DNA of 44,577 nucleotides, taken from NCBI GenBank assembly GCA_025463005.1, contig JAOAPR010000202.1, forward strand, positions 1 through 44,577, in the 5' to 3' direction. The translations under genes and the position numbers were made by a program. This document shows positions 34,998 to 42,340 of this stretch, one piece after another. This stretch comes from Bryobacterales bacterium. GTDB lineage: Bacteria > Acidobacteriota > Terriglobia > Bryobacterales > Bryobacteraceae. Below the pieces are notes generated by a model. It had not been told where the DNA came from. It did no database searches and saw only the letters and a program-made list of their open reading frames with translations. Position 1 is the first letter of the stretch. The number at the start of each line of letters is the position of its first letter.

Positions 34998-35201
34998 ATG
35001 GCTCGGAAGCGGAGAGAATTTGCGTCCATGACGGAGATGCTCGAGTTCTTCAAGAAGACGGGCGCGCAGGGCGGCAAGGCGCGCGCGGCCAAGATGACAG
35101 CCAAGCAGCGGAGTGCAGCCGCCAGCAAGGCGGTCAAAGCTCGCTGGAAGAAAGCCGCATCGGGGAGCTCGAAGGCAAAGGCGAAGAAAGCAGCTAAGTA
35201 A
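34998..35201 (+). CDS. Small basic GGKAR-motif protein (copy 2)
   Basis: 67 residues: EFASMTEMLEFFKKTGAQGG, KARAAKMTAKQRSAAASKAV and a Lys/Ala-rich tail (KAASGSSKAKAKKAAK). It shares GGKARxxxxTxxQRxxxxxKAxxARW with copy 1 at 30.6 kb. The tail looks like a histone-H1-type DNA-binding arm. It is the first gene of the plus-strand run and faces the operator-bearing region, so it may be the regulator or an architectural protein (inference). Confidence 0.6.
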   Translation: MARKRREFASMTEMLEFFKKTGAQGGKARAAKMTAKQRSAAASKAVKARWKKAASGSSKAKAKKAAK

Positions 35202-35203
35202 AA

Positions 35204-36035
35204 ATGGCTCGGCGCGCCCTAATTCTCGATTATCCCGATCGGCACGATCTCGGCAGCTGATATAGACGCTGCCGGGTTTGAAGCGCGCGAAGCGGAGATT
35301 GATCGCGAGCAAGCAGCTCGCCGCGACACTTTCTGGCGGAAGCGCGACTGGCACAACTATATTTTCATTCACGCGCGCGGTCACCGCTGGCACGCGTTGG
35401 AACGCGTTGCTGAGGTTCTAAATCCGGGACAAATCCCAACACTTGCTCGGTTGTTTCGCGCAGTCTGGATTGACGCGGAGGATATCTGGCGACAGCGGCG
35501 AAGGATCAGTAGATTGGTGCGTCTGATCGGGGACGGCCGGGAACGTTATCTCATGACAGCGGAAGATCGGGAAAAGTTCCGCGCGCTGCCAGAACGCTTT
35601 AAAGTTTACCGCGGCGCGAAGCCCTGGAACATCCCAGGCCTGTCGTGGACAACCGACGTTGATCGCGCATGCACGTTTGCCATGCACACGCACGATGGAG
35701 CGTTCCCTGTATCGCTCAGCCGTGAGCACGGTGGCTGTGTTTACGAAAGGCTTCTTAGAAAGTGCGACGTTCTCTTCTACACCAATGCGCGCACTGAGGA
35801 TGAAATTATTACGCGAAGATTTTTGCGCGGAAGCCTCTCGCCAATGGGCGCGATCTCGCTCGCGCTGTATGACGGGCCAGAAGCTGGTCTTGCGGAATAC
35901 GAACTGCAGAAGAGCAAGCTCGATCCCGAGGCGCTTGCGGAGTTAACGCCAGAGGTTTTGGCTTTTTGGCGGGCGTCGTCGTCGGCCAAGGTGCGGAGCG
36001 CGAAGGCAAAGGCGAAGCGGAAGGACGCGAGCTAA
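35204..36035 (+). pseudogene. Possible ADP-ribosyltransferase-like protein, 5' frameshift
   Basis: ATG 35204 opens MARRALILD, while the long frame reads ISAADIDAAGFEAREAEIDR, QAARRDTFWRKRDWHNYIFI and on to a stop at 36035, with no start before a TTG at 35397. Removing one base near 35230 joins them into about 276 residues. The C-terminal half has FKVYRGAKPW, PGLSWTTDVDRACTFA and NARTEDEIITRR, in the order R, S-x-T, E-x-E of R-S-E ADP-ribosyltransferases. That fold call rests on motifs only. The tail is SAKVRSAKAKAKRKDAS. Its stop overlaps the next start (TAATG). Confidence 0.5.
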
Positions 36036-36436
36036 TGGCAGTCCCGAAGAAGAAGGCGAAGAAGCCGGTAAATCGCGTGACCGTGCGCAATGGTGGGGTT
36101 TTGACGCTGCATCTGAACGGTGAGCGCTTCGCTGTTGACTTGGACGACACAATTGAGCTGAACCGGCTTCCAAGCCACTGCGAAGCGGCCGGGGAAACTC
36201 GCCTCGCGCGCGATCTCAAGCGTATCATCGCGCTCGTGACGCGGCCGGCTCCGCGAACAGTAGAAGCTTGGCAGAGCGAAACGGATCTGGTCCGAGAGGA
36301 TGCGGGAAGAGTCGTTTCGGCAACGATCACCGGCCTGATGTCGGTCGAAGATTCAAAGTCAATGACGGCGATCAACGGATACAGACTTAAGAAACTTGAA
36401 CAGCAGCTAGCATTGCTGAAAACTTCCGGCCGGTGA
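36035..36436 (+). CDS. Hypothetical protein
   Basis: 133 residues from ATG 36035: a basic start MAVPKKKAKKPVNRVTVRNG, then VLTLHLNGERFAVDLDDTIE, a helical middle (ETRLARDLKRIIALV) and a C-terminal helix INGYRLKKLEQQLALLKTSG. The start overlaps the previous stop by one base, and its end overlaps the next GTG (GTGA), so three genes are translationally coupled. No family recognised. Confidence 0.55.
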   Translation: MAVPKKKAKKPVNRVTVRNGGVLTLHLNGERFAVDLDDTIELNRLPSHCEAAGETRLARDLKRIIALVTRPAPRTVEAWQSETDLVREDAGRVVSATITGLMSVEDSKSMTAINGYRLKKLEQQLALLKTSGR

Positions 36437-36709
36437 ATACGATGAACCCGGTGGCCACCTTCGCGGATTCCTCCATGATGGGCTGTGCAGTTTCACTGTG
36501 CGCCGATCGCGCGGAGCCAACCTTCGAAGAACGGGCCGCAGCCACTCGCGCCAAGCAGGGGCCGCGGAGAAGGACCCAGGAAGCGCCAGCCATGGCCGTG
36601 GACGCGTTCACCGGCTGTTTACGATGCGGGCTGAAGGGCCAGCACCAGGACGCCGGCAGATTGCATCGATGCTCTGAGATCACGGGTAGCGGATCTCACG
36701 GGCAAGTGA
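36433..36709 (+). pseudogene. Zinc-ribbon family protein (copy 3), frameshifted
   Basis: GTG 36433 opens MNTMNPVATFADSSMMG, CAVSLCADRAEPTFEERAAA and a basic linker to GCLRCGLKGQHQDAG. In that frame it would run on to 36783, but one base away the sequence reads DCIDALRSRVADLTGK then TGA at 36709, matching the family ending CIAALRDRLA of copy 1. Removing one base near 36658 restores CxRCG...DAG.CI.ALR. All three copies are shifted, each at a different place. Confidence 0.55.
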
Positions 36710-36857
36710 AATCCGGGCCCCGCGCGCCAGGCTATGAGCCTTTCGCTGACTTCCAAGTTTCTAAGGATTTTCGAACTGCTTGACGGCCTGAACATCGCCA
36801 GCATCAAAATACCGGGCAGGAATGAATTTCGGGGGGTCTTGATCGCCCGTCCGATCC

Positions 36858-37001
36858 ATGGGAAAGATCCACCGCTCACTTCGCACGACGCCCGCCATGG
36901 CTGCTGGCGTCACAGACCACCTATGGGAAGTGTCCGATTTGGTGGCCTTGCTGGAAGCTGATGAACGGGGGTTAGAAAGAGCGGCTTATCTGACAGAATG
37001 A
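36858..37001 (+). pseudogene. C-terminal remnant of a transposase
   Basis: MGKIHRSLRTTPAMAAGVTD then HLWEVSDLVALLEADERG and a stop at 37001. The KIHxxLRxTPAMAAGVTDHxW ending is the tail of a DDE transposase group (I recall it from IS1-type proteins). Only 47 residues remain and no catalytic residue is present. It marks an older insertion that has been mostly deleted. Confidence 0.55.
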
Positions 37002-37005
37002 GCGT

Positions 37006-37311
37006 ATGACTGTTCCCAAGATATCCACCATCGTAAGTTTGTCCGGACTCTTGGCTGTCGTGGGTGCTAACCCAGGTATTTTCCAGTTGACAGGGAATGC
37101 CCAACTAATCGCGTTCGATACCCTCAGGACGAACGTTCTCCTTTGGGCTTCGTTCCTAGCGGGCCCCCTGTGGATGCTTCTCGCGTTCGTTGCAATCCGC
37201 TCATATGGCAAGCGGGGCCTGTGGGCTCTCGTGGGGTTACCATCCGTTTATCTTCCTCTGTGCATCGCAATTGTTCTAGTCTCTTGCGGGACAGGCAACG
37301 CATGTATCTAA
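37006..37311 (+). CDS. Small integral membrane protein
   Basis: 101 residues with three hydrophobic segments: IVSLSGLLAVVGANPGIF, NVLLWASFLAGPLWMLLAFV and GLWALVGLPSVYLPLCIAIV. It begins four bases after the transposase remnant, has no good ribosome site, and ends in CGTGNACI. Function unknown. Confidence 0.5.
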   Translation: MTVPKISTIVSLSGLLAVVGANPGIFQLTGNAQLIAFDTLRTNVLLWASFLAGPLWMLLAFVAIRSYGKRGLWALVGLPSVYLPLCIAIVLVSCGTGNACI

Positions 37312-37374
37312 ATTCAAAGTAGCCCACTACCGTCCCTTTTGGTGGCGGCCTTGCGAGAGCGGGCCGCCAAGGGA

Positions 37375-37572
37375 TCACACAGACTCCTCTTGTTCCTGGA
37401 ACTGTAAAGTCAGGTTATCGCCCTTCTTGGGGAACGCGATCTGAACCATTCCATAAAACTGTTTCCACGCTTTATCGGGACAGACGCGCATGAAGCCAAC
37501 AAGGGCATAGAGATGCTGAGCTAGCGCAGGATCTCCAATATTCTCGGTGAGCCATTGGGTGTTTGCGGATAG
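37375..37572 (-). pseudogene. C-terminal remnant of a P63C-domain protein
   Basis: The minus strand reads QWLTENIGDPALAQHLYALV, GFMRVCPDKAWKQFYGMVQI, AFPKKGDNLTLQFQEQEE and stops at 37375. This matches the end of P63C proteins (HQWLTxDxGHPxLxxHLxxxxxLMRxSxxWxxFxxxLxxAFP), a domain found in phage and mobile-element proteins of unknown function. An in-frame stop lies just upstream, so most of the protein is gone. It is just outside the IS element. Confidence 0.55.
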
Positions 37573-37662
37573 AAGCTAAGATCACCGATCACATTTGGAA
37601 CGTGCGCGAACTGCTGGGGGCTGCGCAATGCTCAATAGTGACCCTGACCTGCCTCGAATTTC

Positions 37663-38478
37663 TCAGCCAGTCATGACTGAGGATCTCAGCACGTCGGCGA
37701 ACTCGTTCGGCGTCCGGTAGCCCAGACTGCTGTGGGGCCGTTCGCTATTGTACTCGTCTCTCCACGCTGCGATCTTCTCTTTGGCATCGACCAAGTTCCG
37801 AAACCAGTTCGCATTCAGACATTCATCCCGGAGCCGACCGTTGAAGCTCTCCACGTGACCGTTCTGCATGGGCCGCCCCGGCTGGATATGGATCAGTTGA
37901 ATCTTCCGCTCTTCGCACCAGCTCAGAAAATGCCGACTGGTCAACTCCGGCCCGTTGTCACAGCGAATCGCTTCCGGTTTTCCCCGACGTTCGATCACAG
38001 CCTCCAGCGCGCGCGTCACCCGAAGGCTGGATAAACTCCCATCGACTTCTAAGGAAAGGTTTTCGCGCGTAAAGGCATCCACCACCGTTAAGACACGAAT
38101 GCCTCGACCGGTCGCCAGGGCATCACAAACGAAATCCAACGCCCATTCCTGGTTGGATCGCACCAGATGCGAAGCCACGGCCACGCGTGAGAGTCTTTTC
38201 CGCCTGAGCCGCCGGACCATCAGGCCCTCGGCTTTATACACCCGATACACGCGCTGCGGGCTCACCGGAGATCCGCGCCGGCTCAGCACCGCGTGCAAGC
38301 GCCGGTAGCCGTACCGCGGTTTCTGCCGAGCCAGTTCGACCAGCTCTTGGCGCAGTTCCGCATTGTGATCCAGCCGCGGCTCATACCGGTAACTGCTGCG
38401 ATCCAGGTCCACGAGCTTGCAGGCCTGGCGCTCGCTCATCTCGTACTGCTCCATTGCGAACGCCACATCCGTCCTCAA
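37663..38478 (-). CDS. IS3-family transposase OrfB (DDE catalytic)
   Basis: 271 residues with HTH_21-like PRYGYRRLHAVLSRRG and an rve integrase core. The DDE triad is D115 (EWALDFVCDAL), D174 (IRCDNGPELTS) and E210 (QNGHVESFNGRLRDE), with the 35-residue spacing between D and E usual for IS3. It ends PHSSLGYRTPNEFADV. The start overlaps the orfA stop (ATGA); IS3 elements usually make an OrfAB fusion by frameshifting. Confidence 0.92.
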   Translation of the reverse strand: MRTDVAFAMEQYEMSERQACKLVDLDRSSYRYEPRLDHNAELRQELVELARQKPRYGYRRLHAVLSRRGSPVSPQRVYRVYKAEGLMVRRLRRKRLSRVAVASHLVRSNQEWALDFVCDALATGRGIRVLTVVDAFTRENLSLEVDGSLSSLRVTRALEAVIERRGKPEAIRCDNGPELTSRHFLSWCEERKIQLIHIQPGRPMQNGHVESFNGRLRDECLNANWFRNLVDAKEKIAAWRDEYNSERPHSSLGYRTPNEFADVLRSSVMTG

Positions 38479-38756
38479 ACCGGCAAGCTCCAGCCGTTTT
38501 TTCGCACGATCCCCTTGAGCGCTTCCTTGTCCAGGCTCAGGTCGGCCACCAGTTGCTTCAACCGCCGGTTTTCGTCCTCCAAACTCTTGAGGCGCTGGGC
38601 TTCACTGACATCCATCCCGCCGTACTTCGACTTCCAGGTGTAAATGGTCGCCTCACTGACGCCGATCTCCCGCGCCAGTTCCTGCACCTTCCGCCCCGCT
38701 TCGTGCTGCTTCAGCACCCCGATGATCTGCTCGGGGGTGAATCGCCCTTTCTTCAT
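38475..38756 (-). CDS. IS3-family transposase OrfA (DNA-binding)
   Basis: 93 residues beginning MKKGRFTPEQIIGVLKQHEA; helix-turn-helix LAREIGVSEATIYTWKSKYG and a leucine-zipper segment LKSLEDENRRLKQLVADLSL. It binds the IS ends. An in-frame ATG at 38810 is less likely: the 38756 start has a GAGGA site, and MKK(R/G)RFTPEQ is the usual N-terminus. Confidence 0.9.
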   Translation of the reverse strand: MKKGRFTPEQIIGVLKQHEAGRKVQELAREIGVSEATIYTWKSKYGGMDVSEAQRLKSLEDENRRLKQLVADLSLDKEALKGIVRKNGWSLPV

Positions 38757-38840
38757 CTCTAGATCCTCCTTCGTCGTCGTTTTCACCACGCCGACACCGA
38801 AGATCCTCAATTTTATCTGGTAGAGATTATCGAGGGCAGG

Positions 38841-39635
38841 TCAACCCGAAGCAGCGGCCAAATGCTGCTCGATCTGAGTAATGAGTTTTTGGCTCTCCGA
38901 TTCAATGTTGAACACTGCGTCGGAAGATGCCGCGATATGGGCAAGCTCCCAACCCGCATCAACGCCATTCGTCTTCACGGCAGCGTACCGCGTGACATTC
39001 TGTTTCAACTTGTCACGCAAGAATTGAAACTTCCCGGCGGCAGGACCAACTTCTTCTAAACGTTCTTCGCGGCCCGGCAGTGTCAAATCTAAAGCCTCAA
39101 TAGCAACATGACCTGCTTTGAGGGCGTAACCGAAATCCAGCTTCACTTGATCGCTCTCATTTATTCCAATCGTATAGTGGCGTTTAACCTTGTACTTGCC
39201 CAGCAGCTTGTTCTCCCGAAGAATCAAATTAAGGTCCTTAGCAGCTCCCTTCTCCGGGCCTCGGACGCCTTTTATGCGTGGGTGAGCCACAAAAGTTTGG
39301 AAGAGGCTATCGACCTCGGACTGGACGTCTTCCGCCAAGCCACCCCGCACTTCCGTAATCTGGATCTTGCCTCTGTACGAAGCTGACAACTGATCGAGTA
39401 AGGTCAACTGGACTGAATCTTTTTGCACTACATCGCGGAGTTGATTCAAGCATGCCTCAACTGCTCGATACTCAATCTGATCGAGTTTAAGCACACTTTT
39501 GATGCTTGGTTCCAACTTTACGAAGGACTGATGATTACCAGCTACGACGAGCAGGCCAAGATTGAAAGGCTCACCACGGAGAGGATTGCGGTGGAACTGG
39601 ACCACCGCGTATTTGAAAGGAGTTAGTTTACTCAT
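38841..39635 (-). CDS. DUF3037 protein, stop codon supplied by the IS element
   Basis: 264 residues, DUF3037: KLTPFKYAVVQFHRNPLRGE then PFNLGLLVV at the N-terminus. The last codons read GCT-TCG-GGT and then TGA, which is the first triplet of the IS inverted repeat. Joining the flanks across the 4-bp duplication restores ...SGHY-stop, so the insertion removed only two C-terminal residues and the gene may still work. It lies 15 bases after the HipA-like gene with an AGAGGA ribosome site. Confidence 0.8.
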   Translation of the reverse strand: MSKLTPFKYAVVQFHRNPLRGEPFNLGLLVVAGNHQSFVKLEPSIKSVLKLDQIEYRAVEACLNQLRDVVQKDSVQLTLLDQLSASYRGKIQITEVRGGLAEDVQSEVDSLFQTFVAHPRIKGVRGPEKGAAKDLNLILRENKLLGKYKVKRHYTIGINESDQVKLDFGYALKAGHVAIEALDLTLPGREERLEEVGPAAGKFQFLRDKLKQNVTRYAAVKTNGVDAGWELAHIAASSDAVFNIESESQKLITQIEQHLAAASG

Positions 39636-39650
39636 TGTCGCTATTCCTCT

Positions 39651-40427
39651 CTACTTCCAATTAGGGAAGCTACCCCTGTGAGCTTCGAGCAATTGATCGA
39701 CCGTTTGCAGCCGGTTCAGGAGGTATTGCCGGATGGCTGTGGACTTCGGAGCCGAGAGATTCCAGCTTGCCGGAATCGCATCTACAATCGCATCCACGGT
39801 CCCCTTTGGGATCTTTTTACACGCGTCTACAGGGCCTGCAAACGGTTGTGTACCGGCGATGAATGGATTCATTTCGGGGAGCATATTACCGCACCAACCG
39901 CTTTGGTTGACAATGGATTCGTCCCATGCGTGTCCGAAGCAATGTCCGAAATCAATGGCAATGAACTCAAGACGGCGGGGGTTTTCGGCAATCACTCGGA
40001 TGAGAAAGTTTCCGGGATTGTTCCTGTCGCTGTTATTTGTAACCACGTCAGACGTGACGACGTGGACGAACTGGTGCGTGTTGTCTACAAGCGGGATCAT
40101 CGCCTTGGCGGGTCCTACGATGTCAGCAACACATTTGCTGCCAAAGTGAAGCCCCAATGGAACACCGGGCAGGTTGGAGACTGCCAAGAAGTCCGGTTCC
40201 ACCTCGATTAGAACACTTTCAGCCGTTGGCGCACCCGTCAGACGTGCAATGCTCGATCCGATGACCTCGTTCACTAGGGTATTGATACCTTGTGGATTGG
40301 TCTGGTTCTTCAATAAGTAGGTCTCTCCATCGTCGGCCTTGACAAAAAACGATTGCGAGCTTCCCGCAGGAGCAGGTCCGATATAAATGCGAGCTTTGAC
40401 CACTCGGACAATTGGTGGGTCCAGCAA
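39651..40427 (-). CDS. HipA-like kinase-domain protein
   Basis: 258 residues from a weak TTG start (a GTG eight codons on is possible). The N-terminal lobe has a glycine/serine loop and lysine (APAGSSQSFFVKADDGETYL); the catalytic loop is NNSDRNNPGNFL (D134, N140) and the metal motif IAIDFGHCF (D159). This is the short HipA_2-type kinase domain, lacking the HipA N-terminal domain and any HipB partner. Short HipA-like proteins are often followed by DUF3037 genes (from memory), as here. A kinase of unknown target; a stress or defence role is inferred. Confidence 0.75.
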   Translation of the reverse strand: MLDPPIVRVVKARIYIGPAPAGSSQSFFVKADDGETYLLKNQTNPQGINTLVNEVIGSSIARLTGAPTAESVLIEVEPDFLAVSNLPGVPLGLHFGSKCVADIVGPAKAMIPLVDNTHQFVHVVTSDVVTNNSDRNNPGNFLIRVIAENPRRLEFIAIDFGHCFGHAWDESIVNQSGWCGNMLPEMNPFIAGTQPFAGPVDACKKIPKGTVDAIVDAIPASWNLSAPKSTAIRQYLLNRLQTVDQLLEAHRGSFPNWK

Positions 40428-41293
40428 CTTAGAGATTCTCCGACTGGATTGAAAGACCTCAATCTATCACAGGCGGAGCGCTCGCCGTCAGACTGCCTCA
40501 AACCAGGGACACACAAATTATCTGACTACCCGGTGGCCGTTGCAGGGGGCAGCGGTGATAGAGTCTGTAGCCATGGCGAAATGCGTTGAGTGCCGCGCCG
40601 AAACGCAGTTTCATTTCAATGGCTAAGAACACTCCGCCGAAGAACCCTCAACAAATGGTGCCGAAGGCGAGTTAAGCGTCCAGGGAACGGCGGTCTTTAA
40701 AGATGCGAACCGCCGCGGAGATCCCCGGATTCGGCGAGAAAGCTCGTCGGAGAGAGAAGCCTTCAGGCCCTATCAGGATTCTATGTCCCAACACACCGAC
40801 GGGTCAATCGAGCTATCGAAAGGTAGCCCCACAAATAGCCTAATTTCCATAGGTTTCTTCGCAGATTACGTGGGGACAGAGAGGATGGCTAACCCAATCC
40901 CGAAGGTATACGATAAGCGTGGGTTTTGCCAAGCCGACATGGACACGATGACAGCGTTTTGCGGAGAGTATGTGGGCTCAGAGGTCGTGCGTCACGACGA
41001 TCCCGCACACTGAGGATTTCCGTTCATTTGCCGCCTAGGGAATTCCGGGATTTATACCTTTAACAAATCACCAACTGGTGGTTCTAGCCGTACTATCGGC
41101 GGAAACAAGAACCGGCTTAATGGTTCTTTACAACGGTCCTTGGGATGCTCTAGAGTGGGGCGATTCAGGGGAGTGAGACCGTAGTGACTTCCCATTTTGT
41201 GCATTTTAGAAGTCCGGCTAGCTGGCCCCAGCGCAGAATCATGCGCAAGGAAATAGCAGTACTGTAGTTTTGTCCGCCGTAAGCGACCCCGCG
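40428..41293. other. Gene-poor stretch with tiny frames and relics
   Basis: No convincing full gene in 866 bases. At 40573-40626 MAKCVECRAETQFHFNG ends early and looks like the start of a CxxC protein. At 40619 MAKNTPPKNPQQMVPKAS is an 18-codon frame. A frame at 40783-41013 lacks a ribosome site; it contains MANPIPK, resembling MSDAIAK at about 41790 and MDNPIAK at about 41955. A 7-bp hairpin (AAGAACC/GGTTCTT) is at 41107-41128. Confidence 0.4.
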
Positions 41294-41530
41294 ATGTCCG
41301 AGCGATGCAAAACGCGAGAGATGCTTAAGGCGCGGGTGCGGGCCGAACTGAAAGTCTACGGCGATGCGATAGCCGTCCTCCAGAAGCATTCAATAGACGC
41401 GTTATTGGCCTTGGACGATCCGGGCGATGGCTTCAAGAGGGCTCAGGGATTAGCCGAGCACGCCCGGCTCGCCTATGAAGACTCACGCCAGAAACTAGAC
41501 GCGCACATCGCCAATCACGGCTGCGAGTGA
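41294..41530 (+). CDS. 'HGC-tail' helical family protein (copy 2)
   Basis: 78 residues from ATG 41294: MSERCKTREMLKARVRAELK, VYGDAIAVLQKHSIDALLAL, and LAYEDSRQKLDAHIANHGCE. It is helical, with the family ending HGC one residue before the stop. The next copy starts 24 bases later, so copies 2 and 3 are a tandem pair that has diverged. Confidence 0.55.
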   Translation: MSERCKTREMLKARVRAELKVYGDAIAVLQKHSIDALLALDDPGDGFKRAQGLAEHARLAYEDSRQKLDAHIANHGCE

Positions 41531-41553
41531 TGGGCCATGGTACTCTGTGGCCC

Positions 41554-41811
41554 ATGGAACCCTGTGCCGAGAGAGACAAACTAAAAAGTGCTGCCGCTGA
41601 CGCCTTGAAGGACATTATCAATTTCACCGAGCGACTACTCAAGGCGGTCAGGAGCGAAGACCCTTGTGGGTCGCTCACGCCGCTGGACAAGGATCTAGAG
41701 AACGCCGTGGGAAGCAAGGAACGGGCTTTTGGAGCGCTGGCACAGCATTGCAAGGAACACGGCTGCGACGCGGGGACAGAGAGCAAAATGTCCGACGCAA
41801 TCGCGAAGTAA
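41554..41811 (+). CDS. 'HGC-tail' helical family protein (copy 3)
   Basis: 85 residues from ATG 41554: MEPCAERDKLKSAAADALKD, IINFTERLLKAVRSED, and SKERAFGALAQHCKEHGC followed by an extra tail DAGTESKMSDAIAK. The extra tail after HGC is unique to this copy and may come from a lost downstream start (MSDAIAK). Function unknown. Confidence 0.55.
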   Translation: MEPCAERDKLKSAAADALKDIINFTERLLKAVRSEDPCGSLTPLDKDLENAVGSKERAFGALAQHCKEHGCDAGTESKMSDAIAK

Positions 41812-42051
41812 TTTCTGACTTCGCCATCTTGAGGTGTGGCTAGGCAGACACGTACAATCAGAACGGCCTCGCAGGACCGCCGATCAATCCCCCGGGGGGG
41901 GGCAAAGGCGCATCGGAGGAAGCAGCCCTCAGCCGCCGATCCTGGAGCCGCTGGATGGACAACCCGATTGCGAAGTAGCGGAGCGGATCAGGAAGGCGGT
42001 TGAATAGCAGCGCGGTGCCGGGCAATCTTTCCCCGCCCGCTGGTAGCCAAC

Positions 42052-42192
42052 CTACTTCTTCGGCTTGCGATCTGGTCTCGTCGGTCGCTCTGGCACGATC
42101 TCAATTCTGACTGCTTTACCGGTCTGCCTGTAGAGTCCGACCCGCTTAGCCGCTGCTCTTTTCCGCCGAACAACCTTCTTTTTTGTCGTCAT
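42052..42192 (-). CDS. Tiny basic protein
   Basis: 46 residues from ATG 42192: MTTKKKVVRRKRAAAKRVGL, YRQTGKAVRIEIVPERPTRP, DRKPKK. About 40% Lys/Arg. The central VGLYRQTGKAVRIEIV could be a small beta element; the end IVPERPTRP resembles IVPVDPTRP in the upstream partner. Last of three overlapping or adjacent minus-strand genes. Confidence 0.5.
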   Translation of the reverse strand: MTTKKKVVRRKRAAAKRVGLYRQTGKAVRIEIVPERPTRPDRKPKK

Positions 42193-42199
42193 TTGGCTT

Positions 42200-42340
42200 T
42201 TACTTCGGGGGTTTCGGCCGAGTTGGATCGACGGGCACAATACCACCTTTGCGGAAGCGGTCTGGCTGCGGAGTCGGAGGCTGAGATGGCGGTTTCGGTG
42301 GCTTCGGCTGTGGCGCAGGTTGCTTTTGTTTTTCAGGCAT
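42200..42340 (-). CDS. Tiny proline-rich protein
   Basis: 46 residues: MPEKQKQPAPQPKPPKPPSQ, PPTPQPDRFRKGGIVPVDPT, RPKPPK. The first half is almost only Pro, Lys and Gln, so unstructured. The ATG overlaps the end of the SLATT-like gene by eight bases and the stop is seven bases before the tiny basic gene. Linker or adaptor roles are possible; nothing specific is recognised. Confidence 0.5.
   Translation of the reverse strand: MPEKQKQPAPQPKPPKPPSQPPTPQPDRFRKGGIVPVDPTRPKPPK

Larger units (their letters stand above)
37645..38843 (-). mobile_element. Complete IS3-family insertion sequence (IS407-group-like)
   Basis: About 1,199 bp. Terminal inverted repeats are TGACCTGCCTCGAATTTCTC from 37645 and TGACCTGCCCTCGATAATCT inward from 38843. 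The flanks carry an identical 4-bp target duplication ACCC at 37641-37644 and 38844-38847. Two overlapping frames, orfA and orfB, make the OrfAB transposase. Four-bp duplications and the OrfA start MKKGRFTPEQII fit the IS407 group. Intact ends and duplications indicate a recent insertion. Confidence 0.88.

Noticed and set aside
37328-37372. GC-rich hairpin as a terminator for the membrane gene ending at 37311
   Set aside because: The stem (GGCGGCC/GGCCGCC) has no following U-run on either strand.
40783-41013. 76-codon plus-strand frame
   Set aside because: No ribosome site, odd composition and no family; kept only as a note within the gene-poor stretch.
41886-41902. C5-G9 tract as a phase-variable switch
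   Set aside because: It is not inside or just upstream of a convincing gene; more likely a hard-to-sequence spot.
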